Shown: piece after piece, positions 1 through 8,054 of the stretch | How the letters are laid out: each line of letters begins with the position of its first letter | Numbering within the stretch: the first letter of the stretch is position 1 | NCBI GenBank assembly: GCA_000431275.1 | Contig: HF989214.1 | Location: 40,116-61,310 of the forward strand | From: Prevotella sp. CAG:755 | Lineage (GTDB): Bacteria > Bacteroidota > Bacteroidia > Bacteroidales > Bacteroidaceae | Direction of reading: 5' to 3' | Length of the DNA: 21,195 bases | The notes under the pieces: generated by a model | The model's database searches: none | Told to the model about the DNA's origin: nothing | Seen by the model: only the letters and a program-made list of their open reading frames with translations | Translations under genes and position numbers: made by a program

Positions 1-967
1 TATAACCGAGGAATGCCAACGCAGCTAAAATTACGACAGCCGAAACGAGCTTACCCTTTCCCGTCTTTGACTGGAAAAGGCCAAAGAGAGCATAAACAAT
101 GAGGATGACGGCCACAAGGTTCCACACATCGAACATCATGCTGCCCAAGCCCGTAGCCACGGTGTCGGTGTACTCCTTGGCGAAGAACGTCAGCGTCGAA
201 CCGTTCTGATGGAACGCCATCCAGAAAAAGATGACCACGGCAAAGACGAGGCAGAGCGCCACGACGCGGTCCTTCGTCTCGCGGGGCGAAAGTTCGGGAG
301 TGTGGGCGGCCGCACTGGCTGCCTCAGTCTTCGAGTTGTAATCGGCGTGCTTGAACGTACTGCGGAAGGCGTAATAAATGATAATACTCAAGATGAGTGA
401 GAGGCAGGCCACACCAAACGCATAATGGTAAGCATCGGCGCGCGATACGCCTAAGTTCGACTCGACGTAGCGCATGATTTCTACTGCGGCCGAAGGAGCA
501 AAGAGGGCGCCGATGTTGATGGCCATGTAGAAGATGGAGAAGGCCGAATCGCGCTTCGACTCGAGCTTGGGGTCGTCGTAGAGGTTACCCACCATTACTT
601 GCAGGTTGCCTTTGAACAAGCTCGTGCCTACGCACACCATGAGCAGCGCCAGCGCCATGATGCCCACGGCCACGATGCCGCTACCCGCCGGGATGGAGAG
701 CAGCAGGTAGCCGAGGAACATAACGATAATGCCCGTCGTCACACATTTTCCAAAACCGATCTTATCGGCCACGATGCCGCCCACAAGGGGCAGGAAATAA
801 ACCAGTGCGAGAAACACTGCATACCAGACGCCCGCCACGCCCTGCGACCAACCGAAGTTGTCCATCAGGAAGAGGGTGAAGACGGCCAGCATGGTGTAAT
901 AGCCGAAACGCTCGCCCGTGTTGGCCAGCGCCAAGGCATACAAACCTTTTGGTTGTCCTTCAAACAT
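1..967 (-). CDS. Proton-coupled peptide MFS transporter (POT/PTR family), N-terminal part
   Basis: This gene runs off the left edge of the window; about 322 residues are visible of a family that is usually around 450-550 long. The start is the ATG at 967-965, giving MFEGQPKGLYALALANTGERFGYY. Two POT/PTR hallmarks are visible: the ERFGYY motif in the first membrane helix (family consensus ExxERFxYY) and FYMAINIGALFAP in helix 5 (consensus FYxxINxG). Several hydrophobic helices surround them. A polar, alanine-rich loop with SKTEAASAAAHTPELSPRETKD lies where the loop between the two six-helix halves is expected. Family members import di- and tripeptides with protons across the inner membrane. 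A good promoter lies upstream at 1112-1143. The product could be a POT paralogue with another substrate. The family call is firm; the substrate is inferred. Confidence 0.92.
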   Translation of the reverse strand, partial: MFEGQPKGLYALALANTGERFGYYTMLAVFTLFLMDNFGWSQGVAGVWYAVFLALVYFLPLVGGIVADKIGFGKCVTTGIIVMFLGYLLLSIPAGSGIVAVGIMALALLMVCVGTSLFKGNLQVMVGNLYDDPKLESKRDSAFSIFYMAINIGALFAPSAAVEIMRYVESNLGVSRADAYHYAFGVACLSLILSIIIYYAFRSTFKHADYNSKTEAASAAAHTPELSPRETKDRVVALCLVFAVVIFFWMAFHQNGSTLTFFAKEYTDTVATGLGSMMFDVWNLVAVILIVYALFGLFQSKTGKGKLVSAVVILAALAFLGY

Positions 968-1111
968 AAATCAAACTATTTAAGATTATAATTAATGTGT
1001 CTCTTTTTATGGCCTCGCCGACGGCCTTGTCGCGCCGGCCGTCCGGCCGCCCGCAACGGGTCTTGGACATCATCAGCCCTGAGGTGGCAAGGTCCATCGG
1101 TACAGCCGAAG

Positions 1112-1143
1112 CAAAATTAAGGAAAATACTTAATAGCGCCAAA
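1112..1143 (-). promoter_or_regulatory. Bacteroidetes-type promoter for the POT transporter
   Basis: Read on the minus strand, TTTG (1143-1140) and TAATTTTG (1119-1112) are separated by exactly 20 bp, matching the -33/-7 consensus of the Bacteroidetes primary sigma factor. Transcription would begin near 1105, giving a leader of roughly 138 nt before the ATG at 967. Confidence 0.7.
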
Positions 1144-1447
1144 CAAAAGAAAAAGTTTTCCACTGCGGCGGTGTCAGGATGTCACGCCGGTGCGCGCCGT
1201 CCCCTCCCCGACCGCCGCGCACCACGCCGTTTCCGGCGGCCAAGACAGGCCGCTGAGCCCCCCTGTCGGCGCACGGGGAAAGACCGCCCGGAGTGACCGT
1301 TTTTCCGGTCGGGGCAATGGTTTTTCTTAGTAGCCGACTAGTTTTTTATGGCTGGGCGGCGGGGTTTCCTGTCGTCGCAGCAGCCGATTGGTCCCACCCT
1401 CACCCCACGGACGGGCAAAGCCGGAGAAATCTCTCTCGCGCTTGTGC

Positions 1448-1478
1448 TTTGTTTTGGCACACCGCTGCGCTACCTTTG
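1448..1478 (+). promoter_or_regulatory. Bacteroidetes-type promoter for the WYL regulator
   Basis: TTTG (1448-1451) and TACCTTTG (1471-1478) are 19 bp apart, a near-ideal match to the -33/-7 consensus. The predicted transcript start near 1485 leaves about 20 nt of leader before the ATG at 1504. This rules out the in-frame upstream start at 1348. Confidence 0.75.
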
Positions 1479-1503
1479 CAGCACAACTCAAAACCCAAAC
1501 GCT

Positions 1504-2421
1504 ATGGTCAAAGATTTGTTCAACAGGTACATCTGGCTGGTCGACACGATCTACCGCTCGAGGAGCATCACCTTCGAAGAAATCAACGAACGCTGGCAAC
1601 GCTCGAGCCTGAGCGAGGGCGAGCCGCTGCCCCGCCGCACCTTCCACAACTGGCGCAGCGCCATCGAGCAGGTGTTCGACATCAACATCGGCTGCCGCCG
1701 CAAAGGTGGTTACCGCTATTACATTGAACATGCCGACGACATGGAGCGCGGTGGCGTCCGCAACTGGTTGCTCAACACCTTTGCGGTGAACAACCTCATC
1801 AACGAGAGCCACCACCTGAAACGGCGCATCCTCTTCGAGCAAATCCCCTCGGGACGGAAACACCTGACGCCCATCATCGAAGCCATGCGCGACAGCCTGG
1901 AACTGCGCATCAACTACCAAGGCTTCTGGGCCGACGAGCCGTCGGCCTACACCCTGCGGCCTTACTGCGTCAAAGTGTTCCGCCAACGGTGGTACGTGCT
2001 GGGCTATTGCCTCGAACGCGACGCCCTTCGCATCTTTGCGCTCGACCGCATCCACGGCCTGCAGGCCACGCACGCCAAGTTCAAATATCCCAAGGACTTC
2101 AATCCAGAGGCCTACTTTGCCGACAGTTTTGGTATCACCGTGGGCGGTGAAGAACCCGAAATGATTGAGCTCAAAGTCTACTCATCGCACCGCGATTACA
2201 TTCGGGCGCTGCCGCTGCACACATCTCAGCATGAGGTGGAAACTGCGGACGACTATTCGGTCTTTGCCTACTTCATGCGTCCCACGCTCGACTTCATGCA
2301 GGAAATCCTGTCGCGTGGAGCAGAGGTGGAGGTGCTCCGTCCAGCTGCGCTGCGCGAAGCCATCGGCAGCGAAATCTTGGAAATGGAAAGGCTCTACAAT
2401 CCTCTACAAAACGACATGTAA
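1504..2421 (+). CDS. WYL domain-containing transcriptional regulator
   Basis: The protein has 305 residues, starting MVKDLFNRYIWLVDTIYR. The first ~80 residues look like the HTH segment of Bacteroidetes WYL proteins: a 'TFEEINERW' helix pair, an RRTFHNWR recognition-like helix, then a beta-hairpin (GCRRKGGYRYYI). Residues from about 120 to 215 form the WYL domain, with 'LRINYQGF', 'LRPYCVKVFRQRWYVLGYC' and 'RIFALDRIHGL'; these correspond to the conserved beta-strands that bind ligands or nucleic acid. A C-terminal extension (WCX-like) follows. The longer frame opening at 1348 is rejected because the promoter lies at 1448-1478. WYL proteins regulate transcription, in some cases of defence or DNA-damage genes, but nothing defence-like is visible next to this copy. 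The target and ligand are unknown. Confidence 0.88.
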   Translation: MVKDLFNRYIWLVDTIYRSRSITFEEINERWQRSSLSEGEPLPRRTFHNWRSAIEQVFDINIGCRRKGGYRYYIEHADDMERGGVRNWLLNTFAVNNLINESHHLKRRILFEQIPSGRKHLTPIIEAMRDSLELRINYQGFWADEPSAYTLRPYCVKVFRQRWYVLGYCLERDALRIFALDRIHGLQATHAKFKYPKDFNPEAYFADSFGITVGGEEPEMIELKVYSSHRDYIRALPLHTSQHEVETADDYSVFAYFMRPTLDFMQEILSRGAEVEVLRPAALREAIGSEILEMERLYNPLQNDM

Positions 2422-2549
2422 AAGCTGGTGGTCTGACGATGTCTCATGAAAAACCAATGCGGTCAAAAGCATGGATTCATTATTGCGGAATACTTCACGA
2501 CTTCTTCCGCTAAAAAGCTAAAAAGACAAAAGGGAGATATAAAACAAAA

Positions 2550-2599
2550 ATTGATTGTCTCACGACAACCAATCTTTACTAACCTTAAAATCTAATACC
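2550..2599 (+). promoter_or_regulatory. Orphan 5' leader with hairpin, resembling outer-membrane-protein leaders
   Basis: TTGATTGTC (2551-2559) and GACAACCAA (2564-2572) form a 9-bp stem with one A/C mismatch and a TCAC loop; the flanking A2550-T2573 pair extends it. An A+T-rich stretch (CTAACCTTAAAATCTAATACC) then leads straight into ATGAAAAAC. From memory, this layout resembles leaders in front of TonB-dependent receptor genes in Bacteroidales, but no such gene follows. The resemblance is inference and was not searched. Confidence 0.35.
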
Positions 2600-2686
2600 A
2601 TGAAAAACAGTGCAAATGTACCCGTTATTTGGATATCAGACAAGTGTAAGGATGACTTTATCTCTTCCTTTAATCTTTTTTATTGA
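2600..2686 (+). CDS. Possible 28-residue peptide or decayed gene start
   Basis: The ORF begins ATGAAAAACAGTGCAAATG directly after the leader-like sequence and ends at TGA (2684-2686), encoding MKNSANVPVIWISDKCKDDF plus eight more residues. It has no clear signal peptide, and no obvious promoter lies ahead of it. It may be a real short peptide, a leader peptide, or what is left of a lost exported-protein gene whose body was deleted. Its position behind a typical leader is the only support. Confidence 0.2.
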   Translation: MKNSANVPVIWISDKCKDDFISSFNLFY

Positions 2687-2832
2687 AGTTAGTCTCGTTT
2701 TGATAAGTAGAAAGCTCAAAACGCCGTCTAACTCTCTGTCCTAACCATATTATCAATATCAATGATAACTGCCTCGCTTGCGATTGTTCGAAAATCCTGC
2801 GGTTTTCCGGCCGTCATTCCACCCATTTACAC

Positions 2833-2840
2833 TATCTTTG
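2833..2840 (+). promoter_or_regulatory. Probable -7 element for the TamB gene
   Basis: TATCTTTG matches the -7 consensus. No clear TTTG is present 19-20 bp upstream (only TTTTCC near 2803-2808), so the promoter is one-sided. Transcription would begin near 2847, about 30 nt before the ATG. Confidence 0.45.
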
Positions 2841-2877
2841 CCCTAAAAATAAGGCCATCAAACATTTCCGAAAAATA

Positions 2878-5800
2878 ATGCAGTGCCTCGTAGCCGTCGT
2901 CATAGGCGTCTACGTCGTGATGTACACCTTGTTCAACCTTCCGCCCTGCCGTGCTTATTTGACTGACGTGGCTGCGCGGACGTTGAGCGAGAAACTGAAT
3001 ACGCACGTCAGTATTGAAGACCTCGAAATCGGGCTTTTCAATCGGGTGATGCTTCACAACGTACGCTTCGACGACCAGCAGGGACGTCCCATGCTGAGTG
3101 GACGCCTTCTCTCTGCCAAAATCAACCTTTGGGCCATCCTGACAGAAGGGCGCATTGCACTCCACACCATCTCCCTGCTCGATCTCGACGTGCGGCTTAG
3201 ACAGGACGCAAAAGACGCGCCGGCAAACTTCCAATTCGTACTTGACGCGTTCAAAAGCAAAAAAACAGACAAAAAGTCTCCACTCGACCTGCGCATCAAT
3301 TCCCTCATCGTCCGCCGGACGCACGTCAACTGGACACGCAGCTTTATTCCGGAAAAAAGTTCAACAATCGATCTTAACCATTTAGATATAAAAAACTTAG
3401 ACGCAAGTATAAGCCTAAAAGTACTAACGGAGGATAGCCTGAATCTGCGCGTGCGTCACCTTAGTCTCAACGAGCGTAGCGGACTGAAAATCAAACGTTT
3501 GGCGATGCGTCTGGCTGCAAATCGCCGGGAAGGATATATAGCCAGTTTCATCCTCGACATGCCCAACAGCCACCTAACACAGGAGAAACTAAGGTTCCAA
3601 TACGACACAAAGCGATTCCTGCACTCCCTCAATGTTAAAGGTACTTTACAGCAAAGCTTTCTTTCCCTCTCAGACTTAACGTTTTTAGTCACGCAGAAGA
3701 ACATCAATGATAATCTGACGTTCACGCTGTCATCACGCTTCGACCTTCGTTCATCTCGCTGGTTGTTCAAGGACATGCGACTGGAAAGCACTGACGGCGA
3801 ATTCGGTCTCCTGGCCGATGTAACCCTGCAACGCGAAGCACGCAAACGCATCGATGCCACCCTACACAAACTTCAAGTCACTCCCGGCTTTGCCCAAAGC
3901 CTGACAAACCGGTTCACATCGCGCAAACTGCCTAAATTCTTAGAACGTTTAGGCCTCGTCTATGCGTCCGGACAACTGGGTTATGAGAAAAAAACACTAG
4001 ATTTCACCGGAAAAATAGCAACAGCCGCAGGCGAGATAAACGGACGCGGCGTCTATGCCGACAATCATTTCGAGGCACACCTTCGCACCGACGATTTTGA
4101 CTTGGGGCAGGTCATGGCCGACACGACACGCTTTGGCCTGCTCTCTGCCGAGCTTTCGGCCAAAGGAGAAAGACGCGACCAAGCAACATTCAAGACCAGC
4201 ATCAAGCACTTCCGCTTCGAACGCCACAACTATTCCAATGTGAAGGCCGAAGGGGCATGGAACGGCCGACGTCTAAGCGCCACTCTCAGTTCTGACGACC
4301 CGGACCTGTGTCTAAAGGCAAGCGGTTCGGTCTCACTCCCCCATCCGCTCGACGGCATCAATATCCGAGCAGACGTCTCTGCCCTCTCGCCACATGCCCT
4401 CGGATGGACACAGCGCTACCCTTCGACCACATTCTCCGGCCACCTCACTGCGAATGTGAGCGGCGCGTCGTGGACAAATTCAGAAGGGCAGATGCGCCTC
4501 GAAAGTTTCAGGATGGCCACGGCTGACACCACATGCCTCCTCGACACGCTGTCTCTTGATATAGGGCGGGATACACAAGGGCATTATGTCCGTCTGCGTA
4601 GTGATTTCGCCACAGCCGACTACCATGGCCGCCGACCACTTGTTGAGAGCCTTCCGCACGTGGCCAGTTTCCTGCGCCCCTACCTGCCTACTCCCCTGTC
4701 GTCCCCGGCCGACATGTTCCGGCCCGCATCGGCCGGAACCTTCCGCGTACATGTGGACAACACCCGTCTTATCGAGCGCTTGGCCGACATGCCCGTTACA
4801 CTCACGGCCCCACTCACGGCCGAGGGCTACTGGACCGACGCCAAATCTTTTTCTCTGTCAGCTACGACCGAAGGAATACGCATCGGCGAAACTGCGGTAG
4901 ACGACATCAAAATTTTCGGACGAGGTGACGGACGGAAAGCACACGCCGTCGTCCAAGCCTCGAAGCCCATGAAGAACACAGACATCCGGACGTCGGTGGA
5001 ACTCACAGCCAGCGATGACCGCCTCCATGCAGACCTTACTTGGGCCGACAGCGACCGGCAAGCATACCGCGGCGACGTCCACCTGTCGGCCGACTTCACC
5101 CGTTTCACAACCGAAAAGAAAGAAGTTGGGGTCAACATGCTCCCCGGTCGTGTCTATATCAACGATACGCTTTGGAACGTCGGACGTGGACGGCTTGACT
5201 GGTCCGACCGACGCCTGCACATCGACAATTTCAGTCTGAGCCACGGGACGCAACAGCTCAGCCTCGCCGGAAGCCTCGAACGTGGGTCGGGCGACACGTT
5301 GGCCGCCAATTTGAAGGACATCGAGATAGGATACATCATGGACCTCATCAACTTCCATGCCGTAGATTTCGCCGGACGGGCCACTGGGCACGTCGTGCTC
5401 ACCAACTCCATCGACGACCCGCACATATCCGCCCATCTCGACATTGCAGATTTTCTCTTCAACCAAGCGTCTATGGGCTCATTGGCTGTCGAAGCCTCTT
5501 GGAACCGAAACGAAAACCAAGTGGATCTGGCCGCCATCATGGCTGAACCCGGACTGAGCCAGACTTACATCAATGGATTCATCTCGCCACGCCTCAAAGG
5601 GTTAGATCTCAAGTTCCGGACACAGGGCACCAACCTGCAATTCATTAACCGCTACCTCGAAGGTATCTTCTCTGATGTCACAGGGCGTGCCAGCGGTCAC
5701 CTACGCCTTCACGGCCCCTTCAAGGCACTCGATCTCGAAGGGCAGCAAGCCGTCCACATGGAGTGCCATGTAGTCCCGACCGGTGCGGACTACACCATAG

Positions 5801-7254
5801 AGAGCGACTCGGTCGTCATCACCCCAGGCTGTTTCGTCATCCACGACATCCGCCTTGCCGATGCCATGGGTGGGCAAGGCTCCGGACATGGTGAACTGCG
5901 CCACCAAAACCTACGCGAGCTGACCTACGATTTCAATCTCCGGGCACGCAACCTCCTGGCCTACAACCGCTCTAAGGAACTCGATATGCCGTTTTTCGCC
6001 ACAGCCCGAGTCACAGGCAACCTGCGTATGGAAGGGCGGCCGGGGTCATTCGATGCCGACATTGACATCCGCCCCGAGCGGGGCACACAGCTAACCTACA
6101 TTCTCGACCGTCCGGAGACGACAAACAGCAGCCAGTTCATCACTTTCCGCGACCGTAGTCTGGTCGCCTCAACAAAGGGAGGGACAAAGCTCCCCCCAAT
6201 GACGCAGCCCATGCCGACTGCAACAGATATCCGCCTCAATTTCCTTATCGACATGAACCCTGAGGCTAACGTGCGTGTGCTCATGGACGAAGAAGCGGGC
6301 GATGCCATCGACCTTGCGGGGCAAGGCGCCATCCGTGCCTCGTTCTACAACAAAGGCGACTTCCAGCTCTTCGGCACGTACAGCGTCGACCACGGCACGT
6401 ACAAGCTCAGCCTGCAAGACGTCATCCGCAAAGAGTTCACTATCCAGCCCGGTAGTTCCATCACTTTCACAGGCGACCCTGGCAACAGCGACCTCGACCT
6501 GCAAGCCGTCTATACTGTCAATTCGGCCTCGCTCGCCGACTTGAATATCGGATCGAACTTCACCAACAGTACCGTCCGTGTCAACTGCCTGCTCAATGTC
6601 GGCGGGAAAGTCAGTTCGCCCCAACTGTCCTTCGACCTAGACTTGCCAACAGTCAACGCCGACGAAAAACAGATGGTGCGCAACATCATCAGCACAGAGG
6701 AGGACATGAACATGCAAATCCTCTACCTCCTCGGTGTAGGGCGCTTTTACACGTACGACTACGGATCGACGGCCACTGCCTCAACCCAAAGCCAGTCATC
6801 CGTGGCCATGAAGTCATTCCTGTCAAACACCCTGACAGGACAGCTCAACAATATCATCTCGAACGCAATCGGCTCGTCGAACTGGTCGTTCGGCACCAAC
6901 CTCGCTACCGGAGAAGTGGGATGGAGCGACATGGAAGTCGAAGGCCTGCTCAGCGGCCGGCTACTCAACAACCGCTTACTCATCAACGGCAACTTCGGCT
7001 ATCGGGACAGGGCTGCCTACTCCACCGGTTTCGTCGGTGACTTCGACATACAGTGGCTCCTCACTCCTTCCGGAAGCGTGAGCCTCAAAGCATACAGTGA
7101 ATCCAATGACCGCTATTTCACCAAATCATCGCTCTCTACACAAGGTATCGGCCTAATCCTAAAACGCGACTTCACCCGCTTTGGCGACATGTTCCGCTGG
7201 CTCCGTCGCAGCTCCGGAAACGATGCCAAGACCACCTCTCCGGATAAAGAATGA
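2878..7254 (+). CDS. tamB: TamB-like translocation and assembly module protein (AsmA-like superfamily)
   Basis: This is a 1458-residue protein with one N-terminal membrane anchor (residues 1-19, VAVVIGVYVVMY) followed by a very long, beta-rich periplasmic body. The N-terminal part has the AsmA/TamB pattern ('VSIEDLEIGLFNRVMLHNV', 'LLSAKINL'). The C-terminal domain is typical of Bacteroidetes TamB: YLLGVGRF starts near residue 1283, then a Ser/Thr/Gln-rich linker, 'LNNRLLINGNFGYRD', 'GDFDIQWLL', 'NDRYF' and 'STQGIGLILKRDF' at the end. Such proteins bridge the periplasm and help move lipids and/or assemble outer-membrane proteins. No TamA/BamA gene is next to it. The chosen ATG is the only standard start near the anchor, but the upstream in-frame codons read KHFRKI, a plausible charged N-terminus without a normal start codon. 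Confidence 0.9.
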   Translation: MQCLVAVVIGVYVVMYTLFNLPPCRAYLTDVAARTLSEKLNTHVSIEDLEIGLFNRVMLHNVRFDDQQGRPMLSGRLLSAKINLWAILTEGRIALHTISLLDLDVRLRQDAKDAPANFQFVLDAFKSKKTDKKSPLDLRINSLIVRRTHVNWTRSFIPEKSSTIDLNHLDIKNLDASISLKVLTEDSLNLRVRHLSLNERSGLKIKRLAMRLAANRREGYIASFILDMPNSHLTQEKLRFQYDTKRFLHSLNVKGTLQQSFLSLSDLTFLVTQKNINDNLTFTLSSRFDLRSSRWLFKDMRLESTDGEFGLLADVTLQREARKRIDATLHKLQVTPGFAQSLTNRFTSRKLPKFLERLGLVYASGQLGYEKKTLDFTGKIATAAGEINGRGVYADNHFEAHLRTDDFDLGQVMADTTRFGLLSAELSAKGERRDQATFKTSIKHFRFERHNYSNVKAEGAWNGRRLSATLSSDDPDLCLKASGSVSLPHPLDGINIRADVSALSPHALGWTQRYPSTTFSGHLTANVSGASWTNSEGQMRLESFRMATADTTCLLDTLSLDIGRDTQGHYVRLRSDFATADYHGRRPLVESLPHVASFLRPYLPTPLSSPADMFRPASAGTFRVHVDNTRLIERLADMPVTLTAPLTAEGYWTDAKSFSLSATTEGIRIGETAVDDIKIFGRGDGRKAHAVVQASKPMKNTDIRTSVELTASDDRLHADLTWADSDRQAYRGDVHLSADFTRFTTEKKEVGVNMLPGRVYINDTLWNVGRGRLDWSDRRLHIDNFSLSHGTQQLSLAGSLERGSGDTLAANLKDIEIGYIMDLINFHAVDFAGRATGHVVLTNSIDDPHISAHLDIADFLFNQASMGSLAVEASWNRNENQVDLAAIMAEPGLSQTYINGFISPRLKGLDLKFRTQGTNLQFINRYLEGIFSDVTGRASGHLRLHGPFKALDLEGQQAVHMECHVVPTGADYTIESDSVVITPGCFVIHDIRLADAMGGQGSGHGELRHQNLRELTYDFNLRARNLLAYNRSKELDMPFFATARVTGNLRMEGRPGSFDADIDIRPERGTQLTYILDRPETTNSSQFITFRDRSLVASTKGGTKLPPMTQPMPTATDIRLNFLIDMNPEANVRVLMDEEAGDAIDLAGQGAIRASFYNKGDFQLFGTYSVDHGTYKLSLQDVIRKEFTIQPGSSITFTGDPGNSDLDLQAVYTVNSASLADLNIGSNFTNSTVRVNCLLNVGGKVSSPQLSFDLDLPTVNADEKQMVRNIISTEEDMNMQILYLLGVGRFYTYDYGSTATASTQSQSSVAMKSFLSNTLTGQLNNIISNAIGSSNWSFGTNLATGEVGWSDMEVEGLLSGRLLNNRLLINGNFGYRDRAAYSTGFVGDFDIQWLLTPSGSVSLKAYSESNDRYFTKSSLSTQGIGLILKRDFTRFGDMFRWLRRSSGNDAKTTSPDKE

Positions 7255-7308
7255 CACCTCTGTCAAACGGAAGCCTTTTCCATGCTACCCACTTCTCCTC
7301 ATATCTGA

Positions 7309-7485
7309 CCGTACATATGTATCGTGTACACGGCAGATACGCGAATCCCTCTAATCCGCAACCCGTTGACTTGCGTACAGACTTCTTCCAATCCGTACAT
7401 ATCAGACAAACAATACATACATATTCTATCTGTTATGACGATTTGAACTATAAATCCTTCCGCTATACTTTTGCGTCCGTACATA
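7309..7485. repeat. Three CCGTACATA boxes at exact 84-bp spacing
   Basis: CCGTACATA occurs at 7309-7317, 7393-7401 and 7477-7485, so successive copies start exactly 84 bp apart. The sequence between copies is not repeated. The first box runs into two adjacent perfect 10-bp palindromes, TACATATGTA (7312-7321) and CGTGTACACG (7323-7332). The third box lies at the predicted transcription start of the promoter at 7442-7473. Together they could be operator sites for one regulator. Confidence 0.5.
7442..7473 (+). promoter_or_regulatory. Bacteroidetes-type promoter ahead of small ORF
   Basis: TTTG (7442-7445) and TACTTTTG (7466-7473) are exactly 20 bp apart, an excellent -33/-7 match. The predicted start near 7480 falls inside the third CCGTACATA box. 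Confidence 0.7.
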
Positions 7486-7545
7486 CCTCACATCGACGGC
7501 GGCAAATGCGTTCGTAGTCAGGACGTCCCATTGGCCTCGTCATGC

Positions 7546-7731
7546 ATGCAAGAGAAAAAATTAAGCAAGAAACATAAAAGGAATAAGAGAGTAAAAAAAC
7601 CGACCCCACATGAGAAGATAATTCGAGCCTTTCTTAAATTAATAGGTTCAGGAAAACCGACCAAGTTACCACCCTTGACGTCAGGAGAGTGTATTCCCCC
7701 CCAAATGCAGCAAGGGGAGCCGCCCATATAA
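7546..7731 (+). CDS. Small, very basic hypothetical protein (61 residues)
   Basis: I do not recognise this protein. From the ATG at 7546 it reads MQEKKLSKKHKRNKRVKKP, then a short amphipathic stretch (HEKIIRAFLKLIGSGKP) and a proline-rich end. The N-terminal third is almost all Lys, Arg, His and Asn, as in nucleic-acid-binding tails or some ribosome-associated proteins. It is better supported than most short frames because a near-perfect promoter lies about 70 nt upstream and a 9-bp hairpin spans its stop codon. Codon use is more A+T-rich than in neighbouring genes. The in-frame TTG at 7471 lies inside the promoter and is not a likely start. The same transcript could instead be a small non-coding RNA of roughly 265 nt. 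Confidence 0.45.
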   Translation: MQEKKLSKKHKRNKRVKKPTPHEKIIRAFLKLIGSGKPTKLPPLTSGECIPPQMQQGEPPI

Positions 7732-7746
7732 AAACAGCTCCCCTTT
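7712..7746. terminator. Hairpin terminator between convergent transcripts
   Basis: AAGGGGAGC (7712-7720) pairs perfectly with GCTCCCCTT (7737-7745) around a 16-nt loop, followed by a short T run on the plus strand. It lies between the small plus-strand gene and the 3' end of the minus-strand operon, so it may end both. The stop codon of the 61-residue ORF lies in the loop. Confidence 0.55.
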
Positions 7747-7778
7747 GTCTCTCTGTTATCGCGTTCTCTCGCTCTATC

Positions 7779-8054
7779 CTACCGTTTACGCCTGAAAAAG
7801 CGCGTTAGGCGGAGGCGGCGCATCACTTTGATGCCAAACATCGCCCCGTCGTAGATCGCGATAGCACGCTCGATGTTCCCCATCCATTTTCCAGCACGCC
7901 CTTCGACGGCTGCTGCAGGTGCGAATATCCCTTTCGCCTTGTCGTTCATACGCACACGGCTTTCGTGTAGTTCTGCAAGCACTTGCGCCTTTGCGACCAC
8001 GATGGCTTCGAGGGAATTTAGTGCGGGTTCTGGTTTAGCGGTGTTCATGGACAT
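7779..8054 (-). CDS. Small hypothetical protein, last gene of the YtxH/holin operon
   Basis: The protein has about 91 residues from the ATG at 8054; an ATG at 8048 is also possible, and the TTG at 8063 is less likely. It begins MSMNTAKPEPALNSLEAIVV, has a helical middle rich in Ala, Glu and Arg, then 'MGNIERAIAIYDGAMFGIKVMRRLRL' and a very basic tail (TRFFRRKR). The 'ydGaMfGiKvMRr' segment resembles short Bacteroidetes proteins that I recall beside YtxH and holin-superfamily genes. The C-terminal amphipathic, basic helix suggests contact with the membrane. The start overlaps the end of the upstream holin-like gene, so translation is probably coupled. The function is unknown. Confidence 0.7.
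   Translation of the reverse strand: MSMNTAKPEPALNSLEAIVVAKAQVLAELHESRVRMNDKAKGIFAPAAAVEGRAGKWMGNIERAIAIYDGAMFGIKVMRRLRLTRFFRRKR

Larger units (their letters stand above)
968..1503. other. Gene-free divergent intergenic region
   Basis: This stretch separates the transporter (minus) from the WYL regulator (plus). It holds the two promoters listed separately. It also holds several short G+C-rich hairpins: GACGGCC/GGCCGTC (1020-1026 with 1037-1043, in the transporter leader), CGCCG-TTTC-CGGCG near 1226-1239, and GACCG/CGGTC near 1294-1309. Open frames here lack start signals, overlap the promoters, and look random in composition. I see no gene in it. Confidence 0.6.
2422..2877. other. A+T-rich intergenic region with orphan leader
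   Basis: This gap is clearly richer in A+T than the flanking genes. It holds an imperfect inverted repeat (GCGGAA 2485-2490 with TTCCGC 2505-2510), the leader-like hairpin at 2550-2573, a 28-codon ORF at 2600-2686, and the weak promoter of the TamB gene. The remaining sequence shows no gene. Confidence 0.55.

Noticed and set aside
960..1163. 67-codon minus-strand frame with a hydrophobic, signal-like start
   Set aside because: It overlaps the transporter promoter and start codon. Its first codons lie upstream of the predicted transcript start, so it would not be translated.
997..1296. 99-codon plus-strand frame in the intergenic region
   Set aside because: Arg/Pro-rich random-looking translation with no promoter on the plus strand.
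1327..2073. Minus-strand frame of 248 codons opposite the WYL regulator
   Set aside because: No promoter, no recognisable domain, and it overlaps a well-supported gene and its promoter.
4858..5466. Minus-strand frames opposite the TamB gene
   Set aside because: They lie wholly inside a convincing TamB reading frame and have no motifs.
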